Source: JACCQS01 sp050999295
Lineage (GTDB): Bacteria; Actinomycetota; Actinomycetes; Mycobacteriales; Geodermatophilaceae
Direction of reading: 5' to 3'
NCBI GenBank assembly: GCA_050999295.1
Contig: JBPCPI010000115.1
Span: 1 to 9,635, forward strand
DNA: 9,635 bases
The stretch's first letter is position 1, and each line of letters opens with the position of its first letter. Under the pieces are notes generated by a model that worked only from the letters and a program-made list of their open reading frames with translations, had not been told where the DNA came from and did not search any database. The position numbers were made by a program, and so were the translations under genes. This document shows positions 1 through 5,990 of this stretch, one piece after another.

Positions 1-506
1 GGGGAGGTCAGCCCGACAAGCCTTGCCACCACCGCGGGCCCGACCACGAAGACCAACTCCACGATGATCGCATCGAGGGCATAGGCGGCCTGCCGTACCG
101 CGCTGCCCTCGGTGACCCGTTGCCACACGGCGCGCACGGTCGAGGAGACCAGCGGCATGCCGGCGCCGGCGACGACGCAGGCCAGCAGTAGGGCCCAGAC
201 CGGGGTCCTGAGGACAACCGTCAGCACGAGTCCGGCCAGCAGGAACGGGAAGATAGCGGCGGTCACTAGTAGCAGCCCCGAAGCCCCTCGGCGATCGGCG
301 AACCTGCCGTAGACCGGGGCGAACCCAGCGATCGACAGCCCGTACGCCGCGGCCGCCAGGCCGGCGATCGCGTACGACCCGGTGTATTGCTCGACCAGCA
401 ACAGCAGGGCCAGCGGGACCATGGAGGCCGGCAGCCGGCCGGCGAACCCGGCCAGCAGCAGGGTCGGCGCGCTGGGCATTCTCCAGACGGTGAGGTACTG
501 ACGCAT
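1..506 (-). CDS. MFS transporter, N-terminal part (cut by window edge)
   Basis: This frame stays open for 168 codons from an ATG at 506 to the left edge, so the C-terminal half of the protein is missing. It is very hydrophobic, with about five membrane segments (roughly residues 13-40, 46-66, 77-99, 103-125 and 146-165). Residues 67-74, GRFADRRG, lie between the second and third segments and match MFS motif A, the conserved cytoplasmic loop of major facilitator transporters. The start is supported by a GGAGG ribosome-binding site at 516-520 (reverse strand), 9 nt before the ATG. A short inverted repeat, ATTCG-caa-CGAAT (528-540), lies in its leader. It is transcribed divergently from a CGNR zinc-finger regulator, an arrangement typical of a transporter with its local regulator. 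The substrate is unknown. Drug or metabolite efflux is the usual role for such pairs, but that is inference. Confidence 0.85.
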   Translation of the reverse strand, partial: MRQYLTVWRMPSAPTLLLAGFAGRLPASMVPLALLLLVEQYTGSYAIAGLAAAAYGLSIAGFAPVYGRFADRRGASGLLLVTAAIFPFLLAGLVLTVVLRTPVWALLLACVVAGAGMPLVSSTVRAVWQRVTEGSAVRQAAYALDAIIVELVFVVGPAVVARLVGLTS

Positions 507-540
507 GATGGTTCGCCTCCTCCGGCGATTCGCAACGAAT

Positions 541-569
541 GGGACGTAGGGATCAAAACGCGGTAAACT
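541..569 (+). promoter_or_regulatory. candidate promoter of the CGNR regulator gene
   Basis: A -10-like TAAACT (564-569, TANNNT form) lies 17 nt after GGGACG (541-546), a weak -35 keeping the GAC core. Transcription would start near 576, giving a leader of about 37 nt that contains the AGGGAG ribosome-binding site at 603-608. The -10 box falls inside the inverted repeat at 560-578, so a bound regulator would block it. The -35 match is only 3 of 6 and this is a tentative call. Confidence 0.3.
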
Positions 570-578
570 CCTTACCGC
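560..578. promoter_or_regulatory. inverted repeat, likely operator between MFS and CGNR genes
   Basis: GCGGTAA (560-566) and TTACCGC (572-578) are perfect 7-bp inverted arms around a 5-nt centre. The 19-bp site lies in the 106-bp divergent intergenic region, 54 bp from the MFS start and 34 bp from the CGNR start. Its size and symmetry fit a dimeric DNA-binding protein. The adjacent CGNR protein is the obvious candidate for autoregulation and transporter control, but binding is inferred. Confidence 0.5.
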
Positions 579-612
579 ATCTAGGCTAGCTGTTGTCCGC
601 GTAGGGAGTCAA

Positions 613-1143
613 ATGGATTACGAGGCCTACACATCGCCCTCGACCGAGCTCGCCATCCACCTCGCCAACGTCGACACCTCCGAGCCGGCCGCGGTCGACG
701 CATTCCTCTCTGACCATGAGGAATGGCTGACCCCTGGTACGCGACTCGCCTTGCGCGCGGCCGAGCGGGACGAGCTGGCCACCGTCGCTGCGATGATTCG
801 TGCGGTCGCTACCGCGCAGGACGAGGAGTCGGTCATCCAACGGCTCAATACGCTCCTCGCGAAGTCCTCACCGCATCCGCGGGTGACCAACCACGACGGC
901 CGCCTGCATGTCCACTACAGCCGGGAGCGATCCACCGCCGTCGAGCAGCTCACGACTACCGTCGCGGTGGGTATCACGCTGCTGGTGACCGCGCATGGGT
1001 GGGAACGGCTCGGCATCTGCGGCGCCGTCGACTGCCAGGACGTCTTCATCGACACCTCGCGCAACCAGACCCGGCGGTTCTGCTCGGGCACCTGCTCGAG
1101 TCGGAGCAGCGTGGCGGCCTATCGGGCCCGGCGGAAGGCCTGA
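613..1143 (+). CDS. CGNR zinc-finger transcriptional regulator (ABATE/DUF1470 type)
   Basis: The protein has 176 residues. The C-terminus (about 134-175) matches the CGNR zinc finger: four cysteines C136, C141, C157 and C161 in a C-x4-C-x15-C-x3-C layout, followed by an Arg-rich helix ending in AYRARRK. The family is named for Cys-Gly-Asn-Arg at the last cysteine; here it reads C161-S-S-R164, keeping the zinc ligand and arginine but losing Gly-Asn. The N-terminal 130 residues are mostly helical, with a stretch around 43-85 (TRLALRAAERDELATVAAM...) typical of the stress-linked ABATE/DUF1470 domain that accompanies this finger and probably senses a ligand. Start ATG at 613 has AGGGAG at 603-608. 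Members of this family are predicted DNA-binding regulators, often beside transporters, as here with the divergent MFS gene. The inducer is unknown. Confidence 0.85.
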   Translation: MDYEAYTSPSTELAIHLANVDTSEPAAVDAFLSDHEEWLTPGTRLALRAAERDELATVAAMIRAVATAQDEESVIQRLNTLLAKSSPHPRVTNHDGRLHVHYSRERSTAVEQLTTTVAVGITLLVTAHGWERLGICGAVDCQDVFIDTSRNQTRRFCSGTCSSRSSVAAYRARRKA

Positions 1144-1144
1144 G

Positions 1145-1185
1145 GCGGCCAGGCGGAGCCGAACCCCCTGCGTGGCTGGGGTGAG
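1145..1185 (+). repeat. 41-bp intergenic repeat, copy A
   Basis: This begins just after the CGNR stop codon. It is 35/41 identical to copy B, which starts 47 bp later. Conserved blocks are GCGGCC, GGCGGAGCC, AACCCCC and TGGCTGGGGT. Two pairings are possible: AGCC (1157-1160) with GGCT (1174-1177), and ACCCC (1163-1167) with GGGGT (1178-1182). They interleave, so they would form alternative hairpins or a tight pseudoknot. I do not recognise the repeat family. Confidence 0.7.
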
Positions 1186-1191
1186 GGAGGA

Positions 1192-1232
1192 GCGGCCCGG
1201 CGGAGCCCAACCCCCAACATGGCTGGGGTAAG
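1192..1232 (+). repeat. 41-bp intergenic repeat, copy B
   Basis: This is the second tandem copy, in the same orientation as copy A. It keeps the same two potential pairings: AGCC (1204-1207) with GGCT (1221-1224), and ACCCC (1210-1214) with GGGGT (1225-1229). The bases that differ from copy A fall outside these pairing arms. A degenerate start of a third unit (GAGGCAGCCAGCG, 1241-1253) follows directly. Confidence 0.7.
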
Positions 1233-1263
1233 ACGAGCCTGAGGCAGCCAGCGCCTTACGCAC

Positions 1264-1269
1264 TAAGCT
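1264..1269 (+). promoter_or_regulatory. candidate -10 box for leaderless PAP2/DAGK mRNA
   Basis: TAAGCT (TANNNT form) lies exactly 6 nt before the ATG at 1276. With a start site 7 nt downstream of the -10 box, the transcript would begin at the A of the ATG. No Shine-Dalgarno sequence is present there, which fits leaderless translation, common in actinomycetes. No good -35 box is seen. Confidence 0.45.
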
Positions 1270-1275
1270 CGCCGG

Positions 1276-2748
1276 ATGCCCAAGCGACAGACGATCATGC
1301 CGGCCGCGCTCACGCCCAAGAAGCCGCCGCTGGACCTGCACCTGTTCACCACCGTGCACGATCTGCCGAACAATCCGACCGACCGCTGGCTGACGTGGCT
1401 GTCCCAAGCGACTAACAAGGGAAAGCTCTGGCTAGTCATCGCCGCTGTGCTGGGCACCCGCAAGGGCCCTACCCGGCGGGCCGCGCTGCGCGGCATGGGC
1501 TCGCTGTGGGTCAGCAGCGCGCTGAGCAACGGCCTGATCAAGCCGATCTTCCGTCGCGTACGGCCGGTCGCATATCCCGACAAACCGGTGGCTCGGACCC
1601 TGCGCCGCGCCCCGAGGACGTTTTCCTTCCCCAGCGGCCACTCGGCCTCGGCTGCAGCCTTCGCCACCGGTGTGGCCCTGGAAGCACCGCTGCTCGGCGC
1701 GGCGATCGCCCCGATCTCGCTGGCGGTGGGTTTCTCCCGGATTCGGGTCGGCGTCCACTACCCCGGCGACGTACTGGCCGGATTTGCCATCGGTGGCAGC
1801 CTCGCGCTGGCCTCCCAGCACTGGTGGAAGGTCCGACCCCCCCGTCCGGCCAAGGTACGTACGACGCAGGTCGCGCCCGCTCTGGCGAAGGGCCACGGCC
1901 TGGTCATCGCCGTCAATCCGAACTCAGGCAGCGCCAACCCCGACACGATCGCACAGATCCAGTCCGCACTGCCCGAGGCCGAGATCGTCGAACTGGCTCC
2001 GGACAGCCTGCTCGCCGACCTGCTCGACGAGGTCGCCGGACGCGCCAAGGCCCTGGGGGTTGCCGGCGGAGACGGGACGGTGGCGGCTGCCGCGGCCATC
2101 GCGATCGAACACGACCTCCCGTTGGCTGTGTTCCCCGCCGGCACCCTGAACCACTTCGCCGCCGATGTCGGGATTACGTCGATCGAGGATGTGGTCGCCG
2201 GCATCGAGGCCGGCGAGGCCATACGGGTCGATATCGCCGAGGTCGGCGGCATCCCGTTTCTGAATACGGCCAGCATCGGCGTCTATCCCGAAATGGTGCG
2301 CCGCCGCGACGAGTTGGCACCGCGACTGGGTAAGTGGCCCTCGCTGGTGATCGCCGCCGCTCAGGTGCTGCGCAACCAGAAGCCGATCCGCGTTGAACTC
2401 AACGGCGTACCCGTCACTGCCTGGATCGTCTTCGTCGGCAACTGCTCCTACACCCCGCGTGGTCTCTGGCCGGCGTGGCGGCCGCGGCTGGAGGACGGAC
2501 TGCTCGACGTGCAGTACCTGCGCGCCGATACGAAGTGGAGCCGTAGCCGTACTGTGCTCACCCAGCTGTTCGGCATCACCGAGCACACCGGGCTCTACCG
2601 CGACCACATGGTCAAGGAACTGAAGATCCGCTCGTTGTCCGGACCGCAGGAAATCGCCCGCGACGGCGAGCCCGCCGAGTCGGCCACCGAGTTCCACTTC
2701 CTCAAGCGGCCGACCCAGCTGATCGTCTACCGACCGCACGACCTCTAA
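1276..2748 (+). CDS. PAP2-family phosphatase fused to diacylglycerol kinase-like lipid kinase
   Basis: This 490-residue protein joins two lipid enzymes. Residues about 25-183 form a type 2 phosphatidic acid phosphatase domain with all three motifs: K89-x6-R96-P97, P119-S-G-H122 and S154-R155-x5-H161-x3-D165 (H161 is the expected nucleophile, H122 the expected acid). Residues about 205-488 form a diacylglycerol kinase / sphingosine kinase-like catalytic domain with nucleotide-binding GGDGT at 264-268 and the FPAGTLNHF motif at 286-294. Such fusions are known in actinobacteria; the pair could interconvert phosphorylated and free lipid alcohols at the membrane, but the real substrate and direction are unknown. 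The linker contains a run of seven Cs (1837-1843). Start ATG at 1276 is preferred to an in-frame ATG at 1297 because of the TAAGCT box 6 nt upstream; neither has a clear ribosome-binding site. It stands alone on its strand, 141 bp before malQ. Confidence 0.9.
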   Translation: MPKRQTIMPAALTPKKPPLDLHLFTTVHDLPNNPTDRWLTWLSQATNKGKLWLVIAAVLGTRKGPTRRAALRGMGSLWVSSALSNGLIKPIFRRVRPVAYPDKPVARTLRRAPRTFSFPSGHSASAAAFATGVALEAPLLGAAIAPISLAVGFSRIRVGVHYPGDVLAGFAIGGSLALASQHWWKVRPPRPAKVRTTQVAPALAKGHGLVIAVNPNSGSANPDTIAQIQSALPEAEIVELAPDSLLADLLDEVAGRAKALGVAGGDGTVAAAAAIAIEHDLPLAVFPAGTLNHFAADVGITSIEDVVAGIEAGEAIRVDIAEVGGIPFLNTASIGVYPEMVRRRDELAPRLGKWPSLVIAAAQVLRNQKPIRVELNGVPVTAWIVFVGNCSYTPRGLWPAWRPRLEDGLLDVQYLRADTKWSRSRTVLTQLFGITEHTGLYRDHMVKELKIRSLSGPQEIARDGEPAESATEFHFLKRPTQLIVYRPHDL

Positions 2749-2768
2749 CCGGGCGAGAACCGCTGATG

Positions 2769-2798
2769 GACTTTCTCCGGATTACGTGCGTTCTGGCG
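2769..2798 (+). repeat. 30-bp direct repeat, copy 1, upstream of malQ
   Basis: It starts with GACTTTCTCCGGA (2769-2781), which recurs exactly at 2811-2823, 42 bp downstream. Over 30 bp the two copies agree at 23 positions, including a shared GTGCG block (2785-2789 against 2827-2832). This copy lacks the second half of the palindrome seen in copy 2. It lies 20 bp after the lipid kinase stop codon. Confidence 0.6.
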
Positions 2799-2810
2799 AC
2801 CCGCAGACGC

Positions 2811-2840
2811 GACTTTCTCCGGAGAAAGTGCGGTTCGGGG
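2811..2840 (+). repeat. 30-bp direct repeat, copy 2, with perfect 18-bp palindrome
   Basis: ACTTTCTCC/GGAGAAAGT (2812-2829) is a perfect 18-bp palindrome. With one bulged G (2811) the stem gains CGC/GCG. As RNA it has almost no loop and no T-run follows, so it does not look like a standard terminator; it could be a protein-binding site or a dispersed palindromic element. It is 61 bp upstream of the malQ start. Confidence 0.6.
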
Positions 2841-2860
2841 GTCCAGAGGTGACCGACTCC

Positions 2861-2880
2861 GTGCCGCCGCCGGCCGGCAC
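2861..2880 (+). promoter_or_regulatory. GC-rich hairpin just before malQ start
   Basis: GTGCCG (2861-2866) pairs with CGGCAC (2875-2880) across an 8-nt loop that itself contains GCCGGC. It ends 9 nt before the malQ ATG, where a ribosome-binding site would be expected, and no Shine-Dalgarno sequence is visible. It might limit translation initiation, though in such GC-rich DNA short hairpins also occur by chance. Confidence 0.25.
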
Positions 2881-2889
2881 CGTTCACCG

Positions 2890-4947
2890 ATGACGGACGA
2901 CTGGGGGATCGACCGGCACTGGGTCGATGCGCACGAGCGCCCGCAAACGGTCGACGAGCGGACCGTGCAGATGCTGCGCTCGGCCATCGGCCAACCTCCC
3001 GCGGATCTGGAGGAGACCGCGCCCCTGGTGGTACGGCCGGGGCAGGCGTTGGACGGGCTGCCCGGCGTCGCCGGAGCACTCGAGGTGGTCTGCGAGGACG
3101 GGGCCGTACGCCGGATCCAGGGCGCGGTCCCGTCGGACTTTCCGCTGGGCTACCACCAGCTGCGTTCGGCGGAGGGTCGCGGTCGGTCGCTGATCGTCTC
3201 GCCGGGTCGGTGCTGGCTCCCCGTGGGCTGGCGCGCCTGGGGCTGGACGGTGCAGCTGTACGCCGTGCGTTCGGCAGCCAGCTGGGGCTTCGGTGATCTG
3301 GGGGATCTGCGGTCGATCCGGGAGTGGGCGCAGCGGTCGGGTGCGGGGTTCCTGCTGGTGAATCCGCTGCACGCCGTGGCGCCGACGTTTCCGCAGGAGC
3401 CTTCGCCGTACCTTCCGGCGAGCCGACGGTTCCGCAACCCGCTCTATCTCTGTGTCGAGGACGTGCCTGGGGCCGACCTCGTGGACCTCGCTGAGTTCCG
3501 ACGCGCAGGCTTGCCGCTCAGCGACCTGCAGTGGATCCACCGGGACGCGGTCTGGCGGGTCAAGCGCGATGCCCTGCACCGCATCTTCGCCGCGGTCCGC
3601 GCCAGCCCAAACGACGACGGTGCCTTCGCCGGGTGGCGAGCCGAGCGGGGCGAGCCGCTGGAGGAGTTCGCGACCTGGTGTGTGCTGGCCGAGAAGTTCG
3701 GCCCGGACTTCCATGACTGGCCCGCGGAGTTCCACCGGCCGGACAGCGATGCGGTGACTCACTTTCGCGTCGAGCAGGAATCGGAGATCGCGTTCTTCGC
3801 CTGGCTGCAGTGGGCGTTGGATGAGCAGATCCGCTCGTCCACGCACGGCATGACCGTTCTGCAGGATCTACCGATCGGCGTCGACGGCGGCGGGGCGGAT
3901 GCCTGGGCCTGGCAGGACCAGCTCGCCGACGGCGTACGGATCGGCGCCCCGCCGGACCTGCTCAACACCAACGGGCAGAACTGGGGTTCCCCGCCACTGA
4001 TCCCGTGGCGGATGCGGGCCAGAGAGTACGACGCGTTCATCGCCGCCATCCGGGCCACGATGGCCGCGACGGGCGGACTACGCATCGACCATGTCATGGG
4101 TTTGTTCCGGCTGTGGTGGGTGCCGGCCGACGGATCGCCGACCGAAGGTGCGTACGTCCGATATCCGAGCGCGGATCTGCTGAACATCGTTGCGCTGGAA
4201 AGCCATCGGGTCCAGGCGATCGTGGTCGGCGAGGACCTCGGGACGGTCGAGCCCGGCGTTCGGGAGGCGATGGCCGAGCACGGGATCTTGTCGTACAAGT
4301 TACTGGTGTTCGAGGACAATCCCCCCGAGCACTGGCCGGCCCAATCCATGGCGGCGGTTACCACCCACGACCTGCCGACTGTGGCCGGGTTGTGGTCCGG
4401 GGCCGACCTGGCCGAGCAGTTGAGTCTCGGCGGCGGACCCGAGGCCACTCTGATCGAGGGGGCCCAAGAACTGCGCAGGCGGCTGACCCCGGCCGTCTTG
4501 GACGACGACGCGAGCCGGGAATCCACAACTCAACCGGCCGCCGGCCACGGGGACGGTGTCAGTCCGGAATCCGCGGTTCGGCCTGCCGACGGGCCTAGGC
4601 AGGGTGTCAGTCCGGAATCCGCGGTTGCGACTGCCTACGATCTGCTGGCCCGTAGCCCCGCTGTCCTGCTCTCGGCGACTCTGGAGGACGCCATAGCCGA
4701 GCAGCGTCGGCCCAACATGCCCGGCATCACCGACCGCCCCAATTGGGCCCTGCCGATGCCCGTCCGGATCGAGGACCTCCCCGCCCACCCAGTGGCCACA
4801 GCCATCGCCCAAACCCTGAACGGGGCGGTCTCGCCTCCCTCCGAGCCGACTCAGGGGCACCCTGCGACGAACCTATCGTCACAATCTTCCCCTGACGCGC
4901 TCCCTGAAGCGCCGAAAGGACGATCCGGCGGAGTATCGAAACAATGA
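2890..4947 (+). CDS. malQ: 4-alpha-glucanotransferase (amylomaltase), GH77
   Basis: MalQ cuts alpha-1,4-glucan chains and transfers the released segment to another glucan or to glucose, in cytoplasmic maltodextrin and glycogen metabolism. The 685-residue protein has the GH77 barrel motifs: GFGDLGDL near 137, DLPIGVDGGGADAW near 324, and GAPPDLLNTNGQNWG near 355. The catalytic residues are visible: nucleophile D400 in LRIDHVMGLFRLWW, acid/base E448 in VVGEDLGTV, and stabilising D494 in TTHDLPT. The length is close to actinobacterial MalQ. Two oddities: a 16-residue repeated segment is inserted around residues 540-579 (SRESTT.../SPESAV.../SPESAV), and about 40 low-complexity residues follow the normal C-terminal helix. 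ATG 2890 is the only usable start after the upstream in-frame stop at 2764, although it lacks a Shine-Dalgarno sequence. Its stop overlaps the next gene's start (ATGA), suggesting translational coupling. Confidence 0.95.
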   Translation: MTDDWGIDRHWVDAHERPQTVDERTVQMLRSAIGQPPADLEETAPLVVRPGQALDGLPGVAGALEVVCEDGAVRRIQGAVPSDFPLGYHQLRSAEGRGRSLIVSPGRCWLPVGWRAWGWTVQLYAVRSAASWGFGDLGDLRSIREWAQRSGAGFLLVNPLHAVAPTFPQEPSPYLPASRRFRNPLYLCVEDVPGADLVDLAEFRRAGLPLSDLQWIHRDAVWRVKRDALHRIFAAVRASPNDDGAFAGWRAERGEPLEEFATWCVLAEKFGPDFHDWPAEFHRPDSDAVTHFRVEQESEIAFFAWLQWALDEQIRSSTHGMTVLQDLPIGVDGGGADAWAWQDQLADGVRIGAPPDLLNTNGQNWGSPPLIPWRMRAREYDAFIAAIRATMAATGGLRIDHVMGLFRLWWVPADGSPTEGAYVRYPSADLLNIVALESHRVQAIVVGEDLGTVEPGVREAMAEHGILSYKLLVFEDNPPEHWPAQSMAAVTTHDLPTVAGLWSGADLAEQLSLGGGPEATLIEGAQELRRRLTPAVLDDDASRESTTQPAAGHGDGVSPESAVRPADGPRQGVSPESAVATAYDLLARSPAVLLSATLEDAIAEQRRPNMPGITDRPNWALPMPVRIEDLPAHPVATAIAQTLNGAVSPPSEPTQGHPATNLSSQSSPDALPEAPKGRSGGVSKQ
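4507..4626 (+). repeat. 48-bp tandem repeat inside malQ (about 2.5 copies)
   Basis: A 24-bp segment at 4555-4578 recurs exactly at 4603-4626, with a 48-bp period (16 codons). A diverged first copy at 4507-4530 matches at 14 of 24 positions. The encoded units begin SRESTT, SPESAV and SPESAV. The repeat sits between the GH77 helix ending LRRRLTPAVLDDD and the conserved AYDLLARSPAVLLSATLEDA, where related enzymes usually have a short loop, so it is probably a disordered surface loop. The period keeps the frame. Confidence 0.8.
4842..4895 (+). repeat. repeat-like DNA with inverted arms in the malQ 3' tail
   Basis: This stretch encodes the non-conserved end of MalQ. It shares the exact 12-mer CCGACTCAGGGG (4846-4857) with intergenic DNA at 8662-8673, and the similarity extends on both sides with small gaps. 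TCAGGGG (4851-4857) and CCCCTGA (4889-4895) form 7-bp inverted arms 31 nt apart. It looks like a copy of an intergenic element that was absorbed into the reading frame. Confidence 0.5.
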
Positions 4948-5981
4948 GCGCTGAACTGGCCGGGGATCCGGTCGCGGCATTACGGCGGATCGGGTTCCTG
5001 CTCGAACGCAGCCGCGAACCGACGTACCGGGTCAGGGCCTTCCGCGGTGCGGCGGCGGTGCTGGCGGCCCTGCCCGAGGGGGAACTGGCCGAGCGGGTGG
5101 CTGCCGGCACGCTGCAGGAACTCAAGGGTATCGGCGACAAGACCGCAGCCGCCATCCTGCAAGCCGCCCGCGGACAAACACCGGACTACCTCGTCAAGCT
5201 CGAGAAGGGCGCCGACGAGCCGGTCACCGAGGGCGGCGCGGCGTTGCGCGCGGCGCTGCGCGGGGATCTGCACACGCACTCCGACTGGTCCGACGGTGGC
5301 AGCCCGATCGACGAGATGGCGCGTACGGCAAGGGATCTCGGACATGAGTACGTCGTGCTCACCGATCATTCCCCCCGACTGACCGTCGCCAATGGGCTGC
5401 CCCCTGAGCGGCTGATGAAACAGCTGGACATCGTTGCAGCGCTCAACGAGGAACTCGCCCCGTTCCGGATCCTCACCGGCATCGAGGTCGACATCCTGGA
5501 CGACGGGTCCCTCGATCAGACCGACGAACTGCTCTCCCGGCTGGACGTGGTCGTGGCCAGCGTGCACTCCAAACTGAAGATGCCGCACGACGCCATGACC
5601 GTCCGGATGTGTACGGCGATCGCCAATCCGCACACCGACGTACTCGGGCACTGCACCGGGCGACTCGTGACTGGCGGACGCGGCCAACGTGGCGAGAGCC
5701 AGTTCAACCCGGAACTGGTCTTCACCGCGTGCAAGGAGTTCGGCGTCGCCGTCGAGATCAACAGCCGGCCGGAACGCCTGGACCCGCCCAAGCGGCTGCT
5801 CAGAATGGCGGTGGAGATGGGCTGCGAGTTCAGCATCGACACCGATGCGCACGCCCCCGGCCAGTTGGACTGGCAACCGTACGGATGCGAGCGGGCCGAG
5901 CAGTGCGGCGTCAGCCCGGACTCAGTGCTCAACACCCGTACGGCCGAGGATTTGCTGGCCCGGACCCGCCGGCCACGCTGA
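4944..5981 (+). CDS. PHP-domain phosphoesterase with PolX-like N-terminal helix-hairpin-helix domain
   Basis: This 345-residue protein has two parts. Residues 1-75 resemble the 8-kDa N-terminal domain of family X DNA polymerases: the segment around TYRVRAFRGAA (27-37) and a helix-hairpin-helix with KGIGDK at 61-66, which usually binds DNA. Residues about 105-335 form a PHP domain with its metal-site motifs: H110-T-H112-S-D114, T-D141-H142-S, G-I-E181-V-D183, V-H208-S, G-H236-C and D301-A-H303. PHP domains are metal-dependent phosphoesterases; in bacterial PolX the same domain gives 3'-5' exonuclease or 3'-phosphatase activity. The polymerase palm and fingers found between these parts in full PolX are absent, so this is not a polymerase. 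A DNA end-processing role is plausible but inferred; a histidinol-phosphatase-like small-molecule role is the alternative. It overlaps malQ by 4 bp, so it probably shares its transcript and ribosomes. Confidence 0.9.
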   Translation: MSAELAGDPVAALRRIGFLLERSREPTYRVRAFRGAAAVLAALPEGELAERVAAGTLQELKGIGDKTAAAILQAARGQTPDYLVKLEKGADEPVTEGGAALRAALRGDLHTHSDWSDGGSPIDEMARTARDLGHEYVVLTDHSPRLTVANGLPPERLMKQLDIVAALNEELAPFRILTGIEVDILDDGSLDQTDELLSRLDVVVASVHSKLKMPHDAMTVRMCTAIANPHTDVLGHCTGRLVTGGRGQRGESQFNPELVFTACKEFGVAVEINSRPERLDPPKRLLRMAVEMGCEFSIDTDAHAPGQLDWQPYGCERAEQCGVSPDSVLNTRTAEDLLARTRRPR

Positions 5982-5990
5982 TCTCGGAGC

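Noticed and set aside
1145..1232. CRISPR-like array
   Set aside because: There are only two imperfect 41-bp copies with a 6-bp gap; no spacers of regular length and no cas genes.
2812..2829. Rho-independent terminator of the lipid kinase gene
   Set aside because: The palindrome leaves almost no loop and no T-run follows.
4507..4626. malQ as two genes or a frameshifted pseudogene because of the odd insertion
   Set aside because: The frame is continuous, the repeat period is a multiple of three and conserved GH77 sequence resumes directly after it.
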